A stretch of 64,000 nucleotides of DNA from Casp-actino8 sp001510335 (lineage in GTDB: Bacteria; Actinomycetota; Acidimicrobiia; Acidimicrobiales; Ilumatobacteraceae): the NCBI GenBank assembly GCA_027729635.1, contig JAQCEM010000001.1:150246-214245 (forward strand), written 5' to 3'. The notes under the pieces were generated by a model. That model had not been told where the DNA came from. It ran no database searches and saw only the letters and a program-made list of their open reading frames with translations. Every line of letters starts with the position of its first letter. The stretch's first letter is position 1. This document shows, one piece after another, positions 7,840 through 16,339 of the stretch. The position numbers were made by a program, and so were the translations under genes.

Positions 7840-8739
7840 ATGTCTGAATCACTCATTCGCTTTGATAAAAAGGTCGCCATCGTCACCGGAGCGGGCCGTG
7901 GGCTCGGACGAGAACACGCCCTCTTCCTTGCATCACGAGGTGCCAAGGTCGTCGTCAACGATGTTTCTTCTGAACATGCGCAAGCAACCGCCAACGACAT
8001 TCTTCACGCAGGTGGCATAGCCATCGCCAACACGAATTCTGTTGCCGACCCCGCGGCAGCACAAGACATCGTGCAGTCAGCGCTCAACGAATTTGGCGCG
8101 CTGCATATCGTTCTCAACAACGCAGGTCGTGGTGGGCCGACGGGCACCATTGAACAAACGACCGACCACCAAGTAGCGACAATTATCTCGACACACCTTG
8201 TCGGTTCGTACAACATGTCTCGGGCTGCGTGGTTCCATTTTCGCCAGCAGCAGTTCGGTCGAATTCTGCTGACCTCCTCGAGTGCCGCCGTCGGTTCGCT
8301 CGGCATGCCGGCTTACTCAATGGCCAAGGCTGGCTTGATCGGCTTAGCCAGGTCGCTCGCACTCGAAGGCGCCCCAGTCGGGATCAAGATCAATGTGCTC
8401 ATGCCCATTGGTTACACCCGATCGGCCGCCCTCAACCCCAATGAGGACACGCGCAAGTGGATGGAGGACAACTTCGCCCCCCAGATGTGCTCACCCGCCG
8501 CGGCCTGGCTCGTCCATGACGATGTCCCGTGTTCGGGCCAAATATTCACGACCGGAGCCGGACGAACCGCCCTCATTTCAACGACCGGCGTCCCCGGGTG
8601 GTCAGGTGGACCAGACGCGACCATCGAGGGTCTGCGAGACCATTGGCCCGACGTCGTCAACTCCCACGGGGCAATCCCCATGACCTACAGCCGAGATGAC
8701 CTCAAGTTCTACACCGGCCCAGCCACGTGGCGCGATTAG
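7840..8739 (+). CDS. SDR-family dehydrogenase (MFE-2/HSD4-like)
   Basis: A 299-residue SDR with VTGAGRGLGREHAL, DVAS-equivalent VVNDVSSE, NNAGRG, and the catalytic S-YSMAK set (SSSAAVGSLGMPAYSMAKAG). The GRGLGREHAL loop and the C-terminal LKFYTGPATWRD tail resemble the dehydrogenase domain of multifunctional enzyme 2 and the mycobacterial sterol-regulon SDRs such as Rv3502c/Rv3548c (family knowledge, not aligned here). A 3-hydroxyacyl-CoA dehydrogenase step in side-chain beta-oxidation is therefore plausible. There is no good ribosome site, but TACGGT ends 6 nt before the ATG, which suggests a leaderless mRNA. It lies just upstream of the igr-like operon, separated by an operator. Confidence 0.88.
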   Translation: MSESLIRFDKKVAIVTGAGRGLGREHALFLASRGAKVVVNDVSSEHAQATANDILHAGGIAIANTNSVADPAAAQDIVQSALNEFGALHIVLNNAGRGGPTGTIEQTTDHQVATIISTHLVGSYNMSRAAWFHFRQQQFGRILLTSSSAAVGSLGMPAYSMAKAGLIGLARSLALEGAPVGIKINVLMPIGYTRSAALNPNEDTRKWMEDNFAPQMCSPAAAWLVHDDVPCSGQIFTTGAGRTALISTTGVPGWSGGPDATIEGLRDHWPDVVNSHGAIPMTYSRDDLKFYTGPATWRD

Positions 8740-8787
8740 GGCACAAATGCTGCCCGTGTCTTGAGCGCGGTTAGGTGCGATTGGGTC

Positions 8788-8812
8788 GGTTTCTGACAGA
8801 CTGTCAGAAACC
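8788..8812. promoter_or_regulatory. Palindromic operator, copy 3 (longest)
   Basis: A perfect 25-bp palindrome: GGTTTCTGACA (8788-8798), GAC, TGTCAGAAACC (8802-8812). It lies 48-72 bp before the first gene of the seven-gene sterol operon and is the best copy of the motif. It probably controls the whole operon, since later genes have no promoter-sized gaps. Confidence 0.78.
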
Positions 8813-8859
8813 AGCAGACGCTTGTCGCCTGCCTCTTTTCCACAGGGATCATCGCTTTC

Positions 8860-10074
8860 ATGCATATTGGGGACACTCCAGAAGAAGCCGCCTTTCGAGC
8901 CGAGGCTCGCACGTGGCTTGAGGCTCATGCTCACCGACGCGATTCACACGTTGGCAAGTCGGCCGACCACACCCGCGACCTAGCCGGACACATGCAGGCT
9001 TGCCGTGATTGGCAGCGCGTGTTGTACGACAACAACTGGGCTGGCATTACCTGGCCCAAGCAATACGGCGGACGTGGCGCAAGTGCCATTCAGTCAGCCA
9101 TCTTCGCCGAAGAGATGTCGCAGTTTGACGTTGCGACCGGTGCCTTCGCAGTGTCGATCGGCATGGTTGGACCAACACTCATCACCCACGGAACACCCGA
9201 ACAACAACAACATCACCTCGCTCCCATCTTGAAGGGCGAAGAAGTCTGGTGCCAACTCTTCAGCGAACCTGGTTCGGGCAGCGATTTGGCTTCACTCGGC
9301 ACTCGCGCCGTGCGCGATGGCGACGACTGGATCGTCAATGGTCAAAAAGTTTGGACCAGCTTTGGGCAGTTTGCCGATTACGCAATTTTGCTCGCACGTA
9401 CCGACGTTGATCTTCCAAAACATGCTGGCATCACCTACTTCATCTTGGACATGAAGAGTCCAGGCATTGATGTTCGTCCCATCACCCAGATCACCGGTGT
9501 GCAGCACTTCAATGAAACCTTTCTCACTGACGTACGTATTCCACATACGAACATCATCGGCGAAATCAATGCTGGCTGGAAGGGTGCTCAGACCACGTTG
9601 ATGAACGAACGCAGTCACATTGGTTCAGGTGGAACTTGGTCAGTTGACCAATTGATTCAACTTGCTCAGCAACGCGGACTATCAAGCGATCTGAACGTTC
9701 GCCAAGGACTTGCTCAAGCGCATACTCGCGCTGAAACTCTTCGCTACATGGGTTTCCGCATGCGCACAGCAATGAGTCAAATGCGCATGCCTGGGCCCGA
9801 AGCACTCACGCTCAAATTGGCCTACGCCAACCATTGGATTCTCACCGCTGAATTAGCAACCGAAATTCTTGGGGCTGGCGCAATGCTCTGGGCCGATGAC
9901 GCTCCCGAAGACAATCAATGGGGTCAGCACTTGCTGGGTCAATTTGCTATTCGAATTGGTGGCGGCACCGACGAAATTCAGCACAACATCATTGCCGAGC
10001 GTGGACTCGGTTTGCCTCGCGAACCTCAACTTGACAAAGACACGCCGTGGCGTGTGTCAAACAAAGTTGGATGA
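8860..10074 (+). CDS. Acyl-CoA dehydrogenase, first gene of the igr-like operon
   Basis: A 404-residue FAD-dependent acyl-CoA dehydrogenase. Visible are WPKQYGGRGAS in the N-terminal helical domain, FSEPGSGSDLASL and VNGQKVWTSFGQFAD in the beta domain, and the C-terminal IGGGTDEIQHNIIAERGLGLP that binds FAD across the dimer. Context places it in steroid side-chain catabolism, where mycobacterial enzymes (ChsE1-ChsE2, ChsE4-ChsE5) are heterotetramers of two dissimilar subunits. The 374-residue dehydrogenase two genes later is a natural partner. The start ATG at 8860 follows GATCAT by 7 nt, a possible leaderless -10, and AGGG by 12 nt. Which mycobacterial FadE is its orthologue I cannot say. 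Confidence 0.9.
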   Translation: MHIGDTPEEAAFRAEARTWLEAHAHRRDSHVGKSADHTRDLAGHMQACRDWQRVLYDNNWAGITWPKQYGGRGASAIQSAIFAEEMSQFDVATGAFAVSIGMVGPTLITHGTPEQQQHHLAPILKGEEVWCQLFSEPGSGSDLASLGTRAVRDGDDWIVNGQKVWTSFGQFADYAILLARTDVDLPKHAGITYFILDMKSPGIDVRPITQITGVQHFNETFLTDVRIPHTNIIGEINAGWKGAQTTLMNERSHIGSGGTWSVDQLIQLAQQRGLSSDLNVRQGLAQAHTRAETLRYMGFRMRTAMSQMRMPGPEALTLKLAYANHWILTAELATEILGAGAMLWADDAPEDNQWGQHLLGQFAIRIGGGTDEIQHNIIAERGLGLPREPQLDKDTPWRVSNKVG

Positions 10075-10097
10075 AAGAGAATCAAAAAGAGAATCAA
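10074..10097 (+). repeat. Tandem 12-bp duplication at a ribosome-binding site
   Basis: AAAGAGAATCAA occurs twice back to back (10074-10085 and 10086-10097), directly between the dehydrogenase stop codon and the ChsH2-like ATG at 10099. Each copy contains a purine-rich AAAGAGA stretch, so the duplication doubles the weak Shine-Dalgarno-like tract. Confidence 0.7.
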
Positions 10098-10098
10098 T

Positions 10099-11133
10099 AT
10101 GAGCAACACAACTTCTGACATCATCGTTGACGCAACGCCCGAAGCGAAGGCTGCATTCTTTAGCGAACTGCAAACTTATGTGGGTCTTGAAATCGGCGCA
10201 CCGACTCCTGCACCTGACGAAATTAATGCCCCCATGATTCGACACCTTGTCGAAGCAGTTGGCGATAAAAACCCCATATATTCAAACGCTGAACTAGCCA
10301 AGCAATCAATTCATGGCGGCATCGTTGCTCCTCCCACCATGTTGCAAGCGTGGGTCATGAACGGCATTGATGGCCCACCGCGAACTGGTGACGGGCCGTA
10401 CGAAAGAATGAATCAACTGTTGTTCTCGCGGGGTTACACCAGCGTTGTTGGAACAAATAGTGAACAGACGTATGTGCGTTATCTTCACCCCGGTGATCAA
10501 CTCACAATGCGCACAGTGATTGATTCAATTAGCGACGAGAAAACCACTGGCCTAGGTACTGGCCATTTCGTGAGCACTCGACAAGATTATTACGACGCGA
10601 AGAATGAACTCGTCGGATCAATGCTGTTTCGCATTTTCCGTTTCCAACCCAAAGCGAAGGCCCCAGCAGCCACGCCCAAGGCACTTCGTCCGCGCCCCGC
10701 AACAACTCATGACAACCAGTGGTACTTCGACGGCCTCAACGATGGTGTCTTGTATTCGCAGGCGTGTGCCGAATGTGGCGAAGTGCGCTTTCCCACTGGA
10801 CCGATGTGCCCCACCTGTCATTCATTGAAGTGGGACAAAGTTGAGATGCCACTATCGGGAACCATTCATAGTTTTGTGATTGCGCATTATCCGCAAGTTC
10901 CAAGTTTTGATTACCCGCTTCCCGTGTTGCTTGTTGACATTGACCCGTCAATCTCTCATTCAGGCAAGCCTGGCAACAACAAAGTGCGCATGATCATGAA
11001 CTCTGCCGACACTGACCTTGATGCTCTTGTTGTTGGTGCCCGCGTTCGTATTGAGATCCGCGCCTCTGACCCCGATATGAAACTTCCTTTCGCCATTCTC
11101 GATTCGACTAGCAACACCGGAGCCACCTCATGA
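10099..11133 (+). CDS. chsH2: ChsH2-like bifunctional protein: MaoC-like hydratase subunit plus DUF35 OB-fold
   Basis: A 344-residue two-domain protein. Residues about 30-180 are a MaoC/hot-dog domain (RHLVEAVGDKNPIY, then HGGIVAPPTMLQAW). Residues about 205-335 are a DUF35 domain with a rubredoxin-like zinc ribbon (CAECGEVRFPTGPMCPTC) and an OB fold. This is the architecture of mycobacterial ChsH2 (Rv3542c), whose MaoC half pairs with ChsH1 to hydrate the steroid enoyl-CoA and whose DUF35 half binds the aldolase Ltp2. All three partners are encoded within the next 3 kb. The gene ends in a 4-nt ATGA overlap with the following dehydrogenase. Orthology rests on domain order plus context and is strong. 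Confidence 0.88.
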   Translation: MSNTTSDIIVDATPEAKAAFFSELQTYVGLEIGAPTPAPDEINAPMIRHLVEAVGDKNPIYSNAELAKQSIHGGIVAPPTMLQAWVMNGIDGPPRTGDGPYERMNQLLFSRGYTSVVGTNSEQTYVRYLHPGDQLTMRTVIDSISDEKTTGLGTGHFVSTRQDYYDAKNELVGSMLFRIFRFQPKAKAPAATPKALRPRPATTHDNQWYFDGLNDGVLYSQACAECGEVRFPTGPMCPTCHSLKWDKVEMPLSGTIHSFVIAHYPQVPSFDYPLPVLLVDIDPSISHSGKPGNNKVRMIMNSADTDLDALVVGARVRIEIRASDPDMKLPFAILDSTSNTGATS

Positions 11134-12254
11134 ATTTCGATCTGTCCGAAGAACAGCAAGTCATTAAAGATCTCGCTCTTCAAATTTTTGAAGGTCAGTC
11201 GACTGTCGAGCGAGTCAAAGTTGCCGAAAAGAGCGACGGCTTTGATCGCGATATGTGGCAGCAACTTGCCAACAGTGGAATTCAGGCCTTGTGCGTCCCC
11301 GAAGAGTTTGGTGGAAGCGGTTTCGGTGGAGTTGAACTCTCACTCGCGCTCATGGGACAAGGTCGCTACGTGGCTCCAGTGCCGTTATGGACAACGGGCG
11401 TCAGTGCACTTGCACTCACCGACTTTGGTTCACCCGACCAACAAAGAAATCTTTTGCCTGGCCTTGCTAGTGGCGAAACAATCTTTACGATCGCGCTCGC
11501 CGAATCTGGTGCCAACGATGTCATGCGTCCCACAGTGACCGCCACCGTTAGTGGTGACTCCGTGAAGTTGCAGGGCTACAAACCCGCCGTTCCGTTTGCA
11601 CAGCACGCACACTTCGTCTTGGTGCCGGTCGCTTTTTCTGGCGATGCGAGCAACGACGTCGGAGTTGTCGTTGTCGATCTTTCATCAAGCGGCGTGACGA
11701 AGACCGAAGTCAAGACAACAAACCACGAACCACAGGCCCACATCTCATTTGATTGCACAATTCCGGTTGCTGACATTCTTGGTCACGGAACAGATATCGA
11801 TAATCGCGAAGCGTTACGTTCGGTTTTTGAACATTCATTAACGGCCCTTGCCGCAGTTCAAGTCGGTGTCGCCGAAGGTTCACTGGCGTATGTTTCAACG
11901 CACCTCTCGTCACGCCGTCAATTCGGAAAGCCGCTCGCCGCATTTCAGGCAACCACCCAACGTGCAGCTGATGGATACATCACAACTGAAGCGATGCGCG
12001 TGACAGCACTGAATGCTGCCTGGCGTCTCGCCGAAGGCTTTGACGCGCGCCGCGATGTAGCAGTCGCCGCGTATTGGGCGAACGAGGGAGCCCAGCAAGT
12101 CGTGACTGCGGCCCAACACCTTCACGGCGGAATCGGCGCAGATGTTGATTATCCCGTCCATCGCTATTTCTTATGGGGCATTCAATTGGCAAGTGTTCTT
12201 GGATCTGCGAGTTCGCACCTCGCTCGACTCGGCAATCTCATTGCCCGAACCTGA
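11130..12254 (+). CDS. Acyl-CoA dehydrogenase, ChsE1/FadE28-type partner subunit
   Basis: A 374-residue acyl-CoA dehydrogenase-fold protein with a shorter, more divergent core than its neighbour: VPEEFGGSGFGGVEL, a degraded middle domain (ALAESGANDVMRP instead of the usual TEPxxGSD), SSRRQFGKPLAAFQ and the C-terminal LHGGIGADVDYPVHRYF. This pattern resembles the small subunits (FadE27/FadE28 type) of alpha2beta2 steroid acyl-CoA dehydrogenases. It is translationally coupled to chsH2 (ATGA) and followed by chsH1 after 12 nt. The presumed substrate is a C22-type steroid-20-carboxyl-CoA, by analogy with the mycobacterial locus. Which of the other two dehydrogenases is its partner is open. Confidence 0.87.
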   Translation: MNFDLSEEQQVIKDLALQIFEGQSTVERVKVAEKSDGFDRDMWQQLANSGIQALCVPEEFGGSGFGGVELSLALMGQGRYVAPVPLWTTGVSALALTDFGSPDQQRNLLPGLASGETIFTIALAESGANDVMRPTVTATVSGDSVKLQGYKPAVPFAQHAHFVLVPVAFSGDASNDVGVVVVDLSSSGVTKTEVKTTNHEPQAHISFDCTIPVADILGHGTDIDNREALRSVFEHSLTALAAVQVGVAEGSLAYVSTHLSSRRQFGKPLAAFQATTQRAADGYITTEAMRVTALNAAWRLAEGFDARRDVAVAAYWANEGAQQVVTAAQHLHGGIGADVDYPVHRYFLWGIQLASVLGSASSHLARLGNLIART

Positions 12255-12266
12255 AACGAGTCTCAC

Positions 12267-12689
12267 ATGACCACGCTTCCCGCCACTCGATCCTTCGCTG
12301 ACGTCACAGTCGGTGACGAGTTAACGCCTTTTGACCTACCGATTACTCGAACGTTGATCGTGTCAACCGCAATCGCCACTCGTGACTATCAAGTCGTACA
12401 CCACGACCCATTCATTGCAGCCGAACGTGGTTCCAAAGACATCATCATGAATATCCTCACGTCAAATGCATTCGTCGGACGATTTGTCACTGACTGGACT
12501 GGACCGAACTCGTTTATTCGTTCAGTCAAAGTTCGATTGGGTGCCCCCAACTACCCCGGCGACACGATGGCGATTACCGGCTCAGTGACTGCGAAAGATG
12601 ACGCCAACAAAGTCATCACTGTTGCAGTCAAAGGTTCAAACTCAATGGGCGATCACATGAACGCAACTGTCGAGGTGGTTCTGCTATGA
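12267..12689 (+). CDS. chsH1: ChsH1-like MaoC hydratase subunit
   Basis: A 140-residue single hot-dog domain protein, close to the 129 residues of mycobacterial ChsH1 (Rv3541c). It carries the hydratase-2 style catalytic signature RDYQVVHHDPFIAAERG, supplying Asp and His, followed by the central helix NILTSNAFVGRFVTDW. In the known system ChsH1 provides the catalytic residues and ChsH2 the partner fold, together hydrating 3-oxo-4,17-pregnadiene-20-carboxyl-CoA at C17. Here it sits between the small dehydrogenase subunit and the aldolase, overlapping the latter by 4 nt. Confidence 0.87.
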   Translation: MTTLPATRSFADVTVGDELTPFDLPITRTLIVSTAIATRDYQVVHHDPFIAAERGSKDIIMNILTSNAFVGRFVTDWTGPNSFIRSVKVRLGAPNYPGDTMAITGSVTAKDDANKVITVAVKGSNSMGDHMNATVEVVLL

Positions 12690-13879
12690 GCATTAATCGT
12701 CCTGGCAATCAACTCGGCGGCAAGGCATCAATCGTTGGCATCGGAGCAACCGAGTTTTCCAAAGAATCTGGCCGTAGCGAGATGAGTTTGGCGAGCGAAG
12801 CAGTCGCTGCCGCGATCGCCGATGCTGGTCTCAAGCCATCAGATATTGACGGCATGGTGACGTATTCAACCGACAACAACCCCGATGTTGAAATAGCGCG
12901 CCATGTTGGCATCGGCAGTTTGCGTCATTTCAGCCGCGTGCACTACGGCGGTGGCGCAGCCTGTGGCACCATCGTGATGGCCGCAATGGCTGTTGCCACT
13001 GGAGTCGCCGATGCAGTTGTGTGCTACCGAGCCTTCAACGAACGCAGTGGTCGACGATTTGGTGCCGGAGTTCAAGACCTTCCGAATGCAGCAACCGCCG
13101 AACGCGCGCAATTCTCGTGGACAACTCCTGCAGGTCAACTCACTCCCGCGAGTTGGGTGGCCATGGTTGCTCGCCGTTACATGCACATGTATGGCGCAAC
13201 ATCGGCTGACTTTGGTCGCGTTGCCGTCGCTGGTCGACGCCATGCCGCTACCAACCCAGCCGCTTGGTTTTACAACGATCCCATCACGCTTGAAGATCAC
13301 CAAGCCAGCCGTTGGATCGTTGACCCATTGCACTTGCTTGATTGCTGCCAAGAAAGCGACGGCGGTCAGGCACTCGTCGTGACAAGTGCCGAACGAGCTC
13401 GCGATTTACCGAACACTCCCGCCTTGATTGTCGCTGGTGCTCAAGGTGCCGGCGTCGATCAATGGACCATGACTTCGTTCTTCCGTGACGACATCGCCCA
13501 ACTTCCCGAAATGAAAGTTGTTGCCGACGAATTGTGGACCTCTTCGGACCTCACCCCCGCCGACATCCAGACCGCAATCTTGTACGACCACTTCACGCCG
13601 TACGTACTCATGCAACTTGAAGAGTTTGGCTTTTGTGGCAGAGGCGAGGCCAAAGACTTCATCAAGGATGGAGCACTCGAAATTGGCGGTCGTCTCCCCA
13701 TCAACACGCATGGTGGACAGCTTGGCGAGGCGTATATCCATGGCATGAATGGCATCGCCGAAGCCGTTCGACAAGTCCGTGGCACAAGTGTTAATCAGGT
13801 AGATAAGGTTGAAAACGTACTCGTTACTGCTGGCACGGGTGTGCCCACCAGCGGGCTAATTCTGGGGGTAAACCGATGA
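12686..13879 (+). CDS. ltp2: Ltp2-like thiolase-fold steroid aldolase
   Basis: A 397-residue thiolase-superfamily (SCP2/lipid-transfer) protein: VGIGATEFSKESGR at the start, HYGGGAACGTIVMAAMAV where the thiolase Cys would be, and GGQLGEAYIHGMNG in place of the thiolase His motif. Such proteins are not thiolases. Ltp2 (Rv3540c) is a retro-aldolase that cuts the C17-C20 bond, releasing propionyl-CoA and a 17-keto steroid, using Tyr residues and needing the DUF35 domain of ChsH2. Tyr residues are present in ILYDHFTPYVL and GEAYIHG. Both ends overlap neighbours by 4 nt (ATGA), consistent with a stoichiometric complex. Confidence 0.88.
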   Translation: MSINRPGNQLGGKASIVGIGATEFSKESGRSEMSLASEAVAAAIADAGLKPSDIDGMVTYSTDNNPDVEIARHVGIGSLRHFSRVHYGGGAACGTIVMAAMAVATGVADAVVCYRAFNERSGRRFGAGVQDLPNAATAERAQFSWTTPAGQLTPASWVAMVARRYMHMYGATSADFGRVAVAGRRHAATNPAAWFYNDPITLEDHQASRWIVDPLHLLDCCQESDGGQALVVTSAERARDLPNTPALIVAGAQGAGVDQWTMTSFFRDDIAQLPEMKVVADELWTSSDLTPADIQTAILYDHFTPYVLMQLEEFGFCGRGEAKDFIKDGALEIGGRLPINTHGGQLGEAYIHGMNGIAEAVRQVRGTSVNQVDKVENVLVTAGTGVPTSGLILGVNR

Positions 13880-15108
13880 GCCAAGACACCAATGCAGATT
13901 TGAGCTTCGACTCACTTGATGTCATTTCCAATGAGGTGTACCGCAACGGTCCGCCACACGATTTACTCACTCGCCTACGCAATGAAGCTCCAATTGCGCG
14001 CCACCGCGGCATCGAGCAGGGTTACCCCGAATGGTTTTGGGCACTCACTCGTCATGCGGACATCGTTGAAGTGAGTCGCAAGTTTCAGACCTATTCCTCG
14101 GCAGCCAAGGGCTCGTTAATGAATCAAGATCGTCCCGATCTTGAACTCGCCCGCTTGATGATTGATCTTGATCCTCCCGAACACACCCGCTTGAAGAGTT
14201 TGGTCAATCGTGGATTCACCCCTAAGGCAATGCGCATGCTTGAAGAGCACTTCCGCGAAGTGGCGATTCAACTCATTGACGAAGCCCTACAAGAGAAAAC
14301 TCTTGATTTCGTCGACAAGGTGTCGGCCGAACTTCCTCTCATCGCGATTGCCGAACTTGTCGGGATTCCAGTTGAGGACCGTCGCAAGGTTTTCCATTGG
14401 TCAAACACCATGATCGGCACCACCGACCCCGATTTCGCTGGCTCTCCAGAAGACGCCCAAATTGCGGCCGCAGAGTTGTACATGTACTCCAACGAAATTG
14501 CGGCACAACGCAAGCTTGAACCCAAAGACGACATCATCACGACCCTGATCAGCGAACATGATGGCGACGTTCTGACCGAACACGAATTCGACCTATTCAT
14601 GTTGTTGCTCGCAGTTGCTGGCAACGAGACCACCCGTAACGGAATCAGTCACGGTGTTCTCGCCATGATTGAAAACCCCGAGCAGTGGAACCTATTGAAG
14701 AACGATCCGAGTTTGGTCACAACTGCGGTTGAAGAAATTCTTCGTTGGGGAACACCCGTCAACAACTTCCGCCGCACTGCAGTGTGCGATGTCGAATTAC
14801 ACGGCGTACAAATCAAAGAAGGTGAAGCAGTCGCCATGCTCTACCCGTCGGCCAACCGTGACGATTCAGTGTTCAAGGATCCGTTCAAGTTCGATATCAC
14901 GCGCAATCCAAACCCTCACGTCACATTTGGTGGCGGTGGCCCACACTTCTGCCTTGGTGCGAACTTGGCTCGCCTTGAAATGCGCATCTTGTTTGAAGAG
15001 ATGGCCAAGCGCATTGATCGCATTGAACTGACCGGCGAAGTTCGCAAATTGCGTTCCAGCTTCATTCACGGAATCAAAACTCTTCCCGTACATCTTCAAG
15101 CACGCTAA
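13876..15108 (+). CDS. cyp125: Cytochrome P450, CYP125-like steroid C26/27 monooxygenase
   Basis: A 410-residue bacterial P450 with LDPPEHTRLKSLVNRGF, the I-helix AGNETTRNGISHG, the K-helix EEILR, and the haem loop FGGGGPHFCLGANLA with ligand Cys359. The substrate-facing signatures and the ending SFIHGIKTLPV resemble CYP125A1 (Rv3545c), which oxidises the terminal methyl of cholest-4-en-3-one to start side-chain breakdown. Overlap with the aldolase gene (ATGA) and the thiolase that follows reproduce mycobacterial gene company. CYP142 or a related subfamily is the alternative. It needs a ferredoxin and reductase, not encoded here. Confidence 0.85.
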   Translation: MSQDTNADLSFDSLDVISNEVYRNGPPHDLLTRLRNEAPIARHRGIEQGYPEWFWALTRHADIVEVSRKFQTYSSAAKGSLMNQDRPDLELARLMIDLDPPEHTRLKSLVNRGFTPKAMRMLEEHFREVAIQLIDEALQEKTLDFVDKVSAELPLIAIAELVGIPVEDRRKVFHWSNTMIGTTDPDFAGSPEDAQIAAAELYMYSNEIAAQRKLEPKDDIITTLISEHDGDVLTEHEFDLFMLLLAVAGNETTRNGISHGVLAMIENPEQWNLLKNDPSLVTTAVEEILRWGTPVNNFRRTAVCDVELHGVQIKEGEAVAMLYPSANRDDSVFKDPFKFDITRNPNPHVTFGGGGPHFCLGANLARLEMRILFEEMAKRIDRIELTGEVRKLRSSFIHGIKTLPVHLQAR

Positions 15109-15144
15109 ATACCTTCATCAATTTTCGATACAAGGAGTCCCATC

Positions 15145-16332
15145 ATGGCCAATCCCGTCATCATCGAAGCTGGTCGTTCAGCAATCGGTAAGCGCAATGG
15201 CGTTTTCGCCGACCTCCACGCCGTCAAGTTGCTCGGCGCCGTACAAACCGGAGTTTTGCAGCGCGCTGGTCTTGACCCAATAACACTTGGCCAAATCGTT
15301 GGTGGTTGCGTTACCCAAGCCGGCGAACAGGCCAGCAACGTCTCGCGCACTGCGTGGCTCAATGAAGGACTCCCGTGGCAAGTTGCCGCGACAACAATTG
15401 ATTGTCAGTGCGGTTCGAGCCAGCAAGCAAACCACATGATTCACAACATGATTCATGCCGGCGTCATCGACTCTGGCATGGCTTGTGGAGTTGAGCACAT
15501 GAGCAAAGTGTGGCTTGGCGCAAACGTTCCACGTCTCGGCGAAGGTGCTGATGTCACTTTTGTCAACGGAAGTTCCAAGCCCGCCGATTTCGCCCTTGAT
15601 ATGCCCGATCAATTTGGTGCAGCCGAGCGCATCGCCAACCGTCGTGGAATCACCCGCGAAGAGGTCGATTACCTTGGACTCATTTCTCAACAAAAGGCCA
15701 TTCGCGCAACCGAAGAAGGTCGCTTTGAGCGAGAGATCATTCCGATCGAAGTCACCGATTTAGAGGGCAACACAACTGTTGTCACTCGCGACGGTGGACT
15801 TCGTGAAACAACCGCCGAGAAGTTGGCGAGCCTGAATCCAGTCATGCCCGGTGGCCGCCACACCGCCGGAAACAGCAGCCAAATCAGCGATGGCGCAGCC
15901 GCAGTCCTGTGGATGGACGCCGATCGTGCCAAAGGCGAAGGCCTCACGGCTCGCGCTCGCATCGTCTCACAGTGCCTCGTTGGCGCCGAGCCGTTCTACC
16001 ACCTAGATGGTCCGGTTCAAGCAACCGAGAAAGTGCTCAAAGATGCTGGGATGACGATGAAAGATATTGACATCGTTGAAATCAATGAAGCCTTCGCCAG
16101 CGTGGTGCTCAGTTGGGCTCAAGTCCACGGAGTCAGCCCTGACGATTTGATGTCGAAGGTCAATGTGAACGGTGGAGCCATCGCTCTCGGCCACCCGGTT
16201 GGTTCAACCGGCAGCCGTCTCATCACCACTGCTCTGCACGAACTTGAGCGCAGCGACAAAGAGTTCGCTTTGATCACCATGTGTTGCGGTGGTGCCGTAT
16301 CAACCGGCACCATTATTCAGCGAATTAGCTGA
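15145..16332 (+). CDS. fadA5: FadA5-like steroid thiolase
   Basis: A 395-residue thiolase with the nucleophilic Cys89 in IDCQCGSSQQA, the NEAFAS and GHPVGSTGSR motifs with the catalytic His, and MCCGGAVSTG with the second active-site Cys. The Cys-rich loop and overall length fit FadA5 (Rv3546), which releases acetyl-CoA from 3-ketoacyl steroid-CoA esters. AAGGAG (15132-15137) stands 7 nt before the ATG. There are 36 nt after cyp125 and no promoter palindrome, so it is the last gene of the operon. The next gene is convergent and only 7 bp away. Confidence 0.88.
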   Translation: MANPVIIEAGRSAIGKRNGVFADLHAVKLLGAVQTGVLQRAGLDPITLGQIVGGCVTQAGEQASNVSRTAWLNEGLPWQVAATTIDCQCGSSQQANHMIHNMIHAGVIDSGMACGVEHMSKVWLGANVPRLGEGADVTFVNGSSKPADFALDMPDQFGAAERIANRRGITREEVDYLGLISQQKAIRATEEGRFEREIIPIEVTDLEGNTTVVTRDGGLRETTAEKLASLNPVMPGGRHTAGNSSQISDGAAAVLWMDADRAKGEGLTARARIVSQCLVGAEPFYHLDGPVQATEKVLKDAGMTMKDIDIVEINEAFASVVLSWAQVHGVSPDDLMSKVNVNGGAIALGHPVGSTGSRLITTALHELERSDKEFALITMCCGGAVSTGTIIQRIS

Positions 16333-16339
16333 ACAACAT

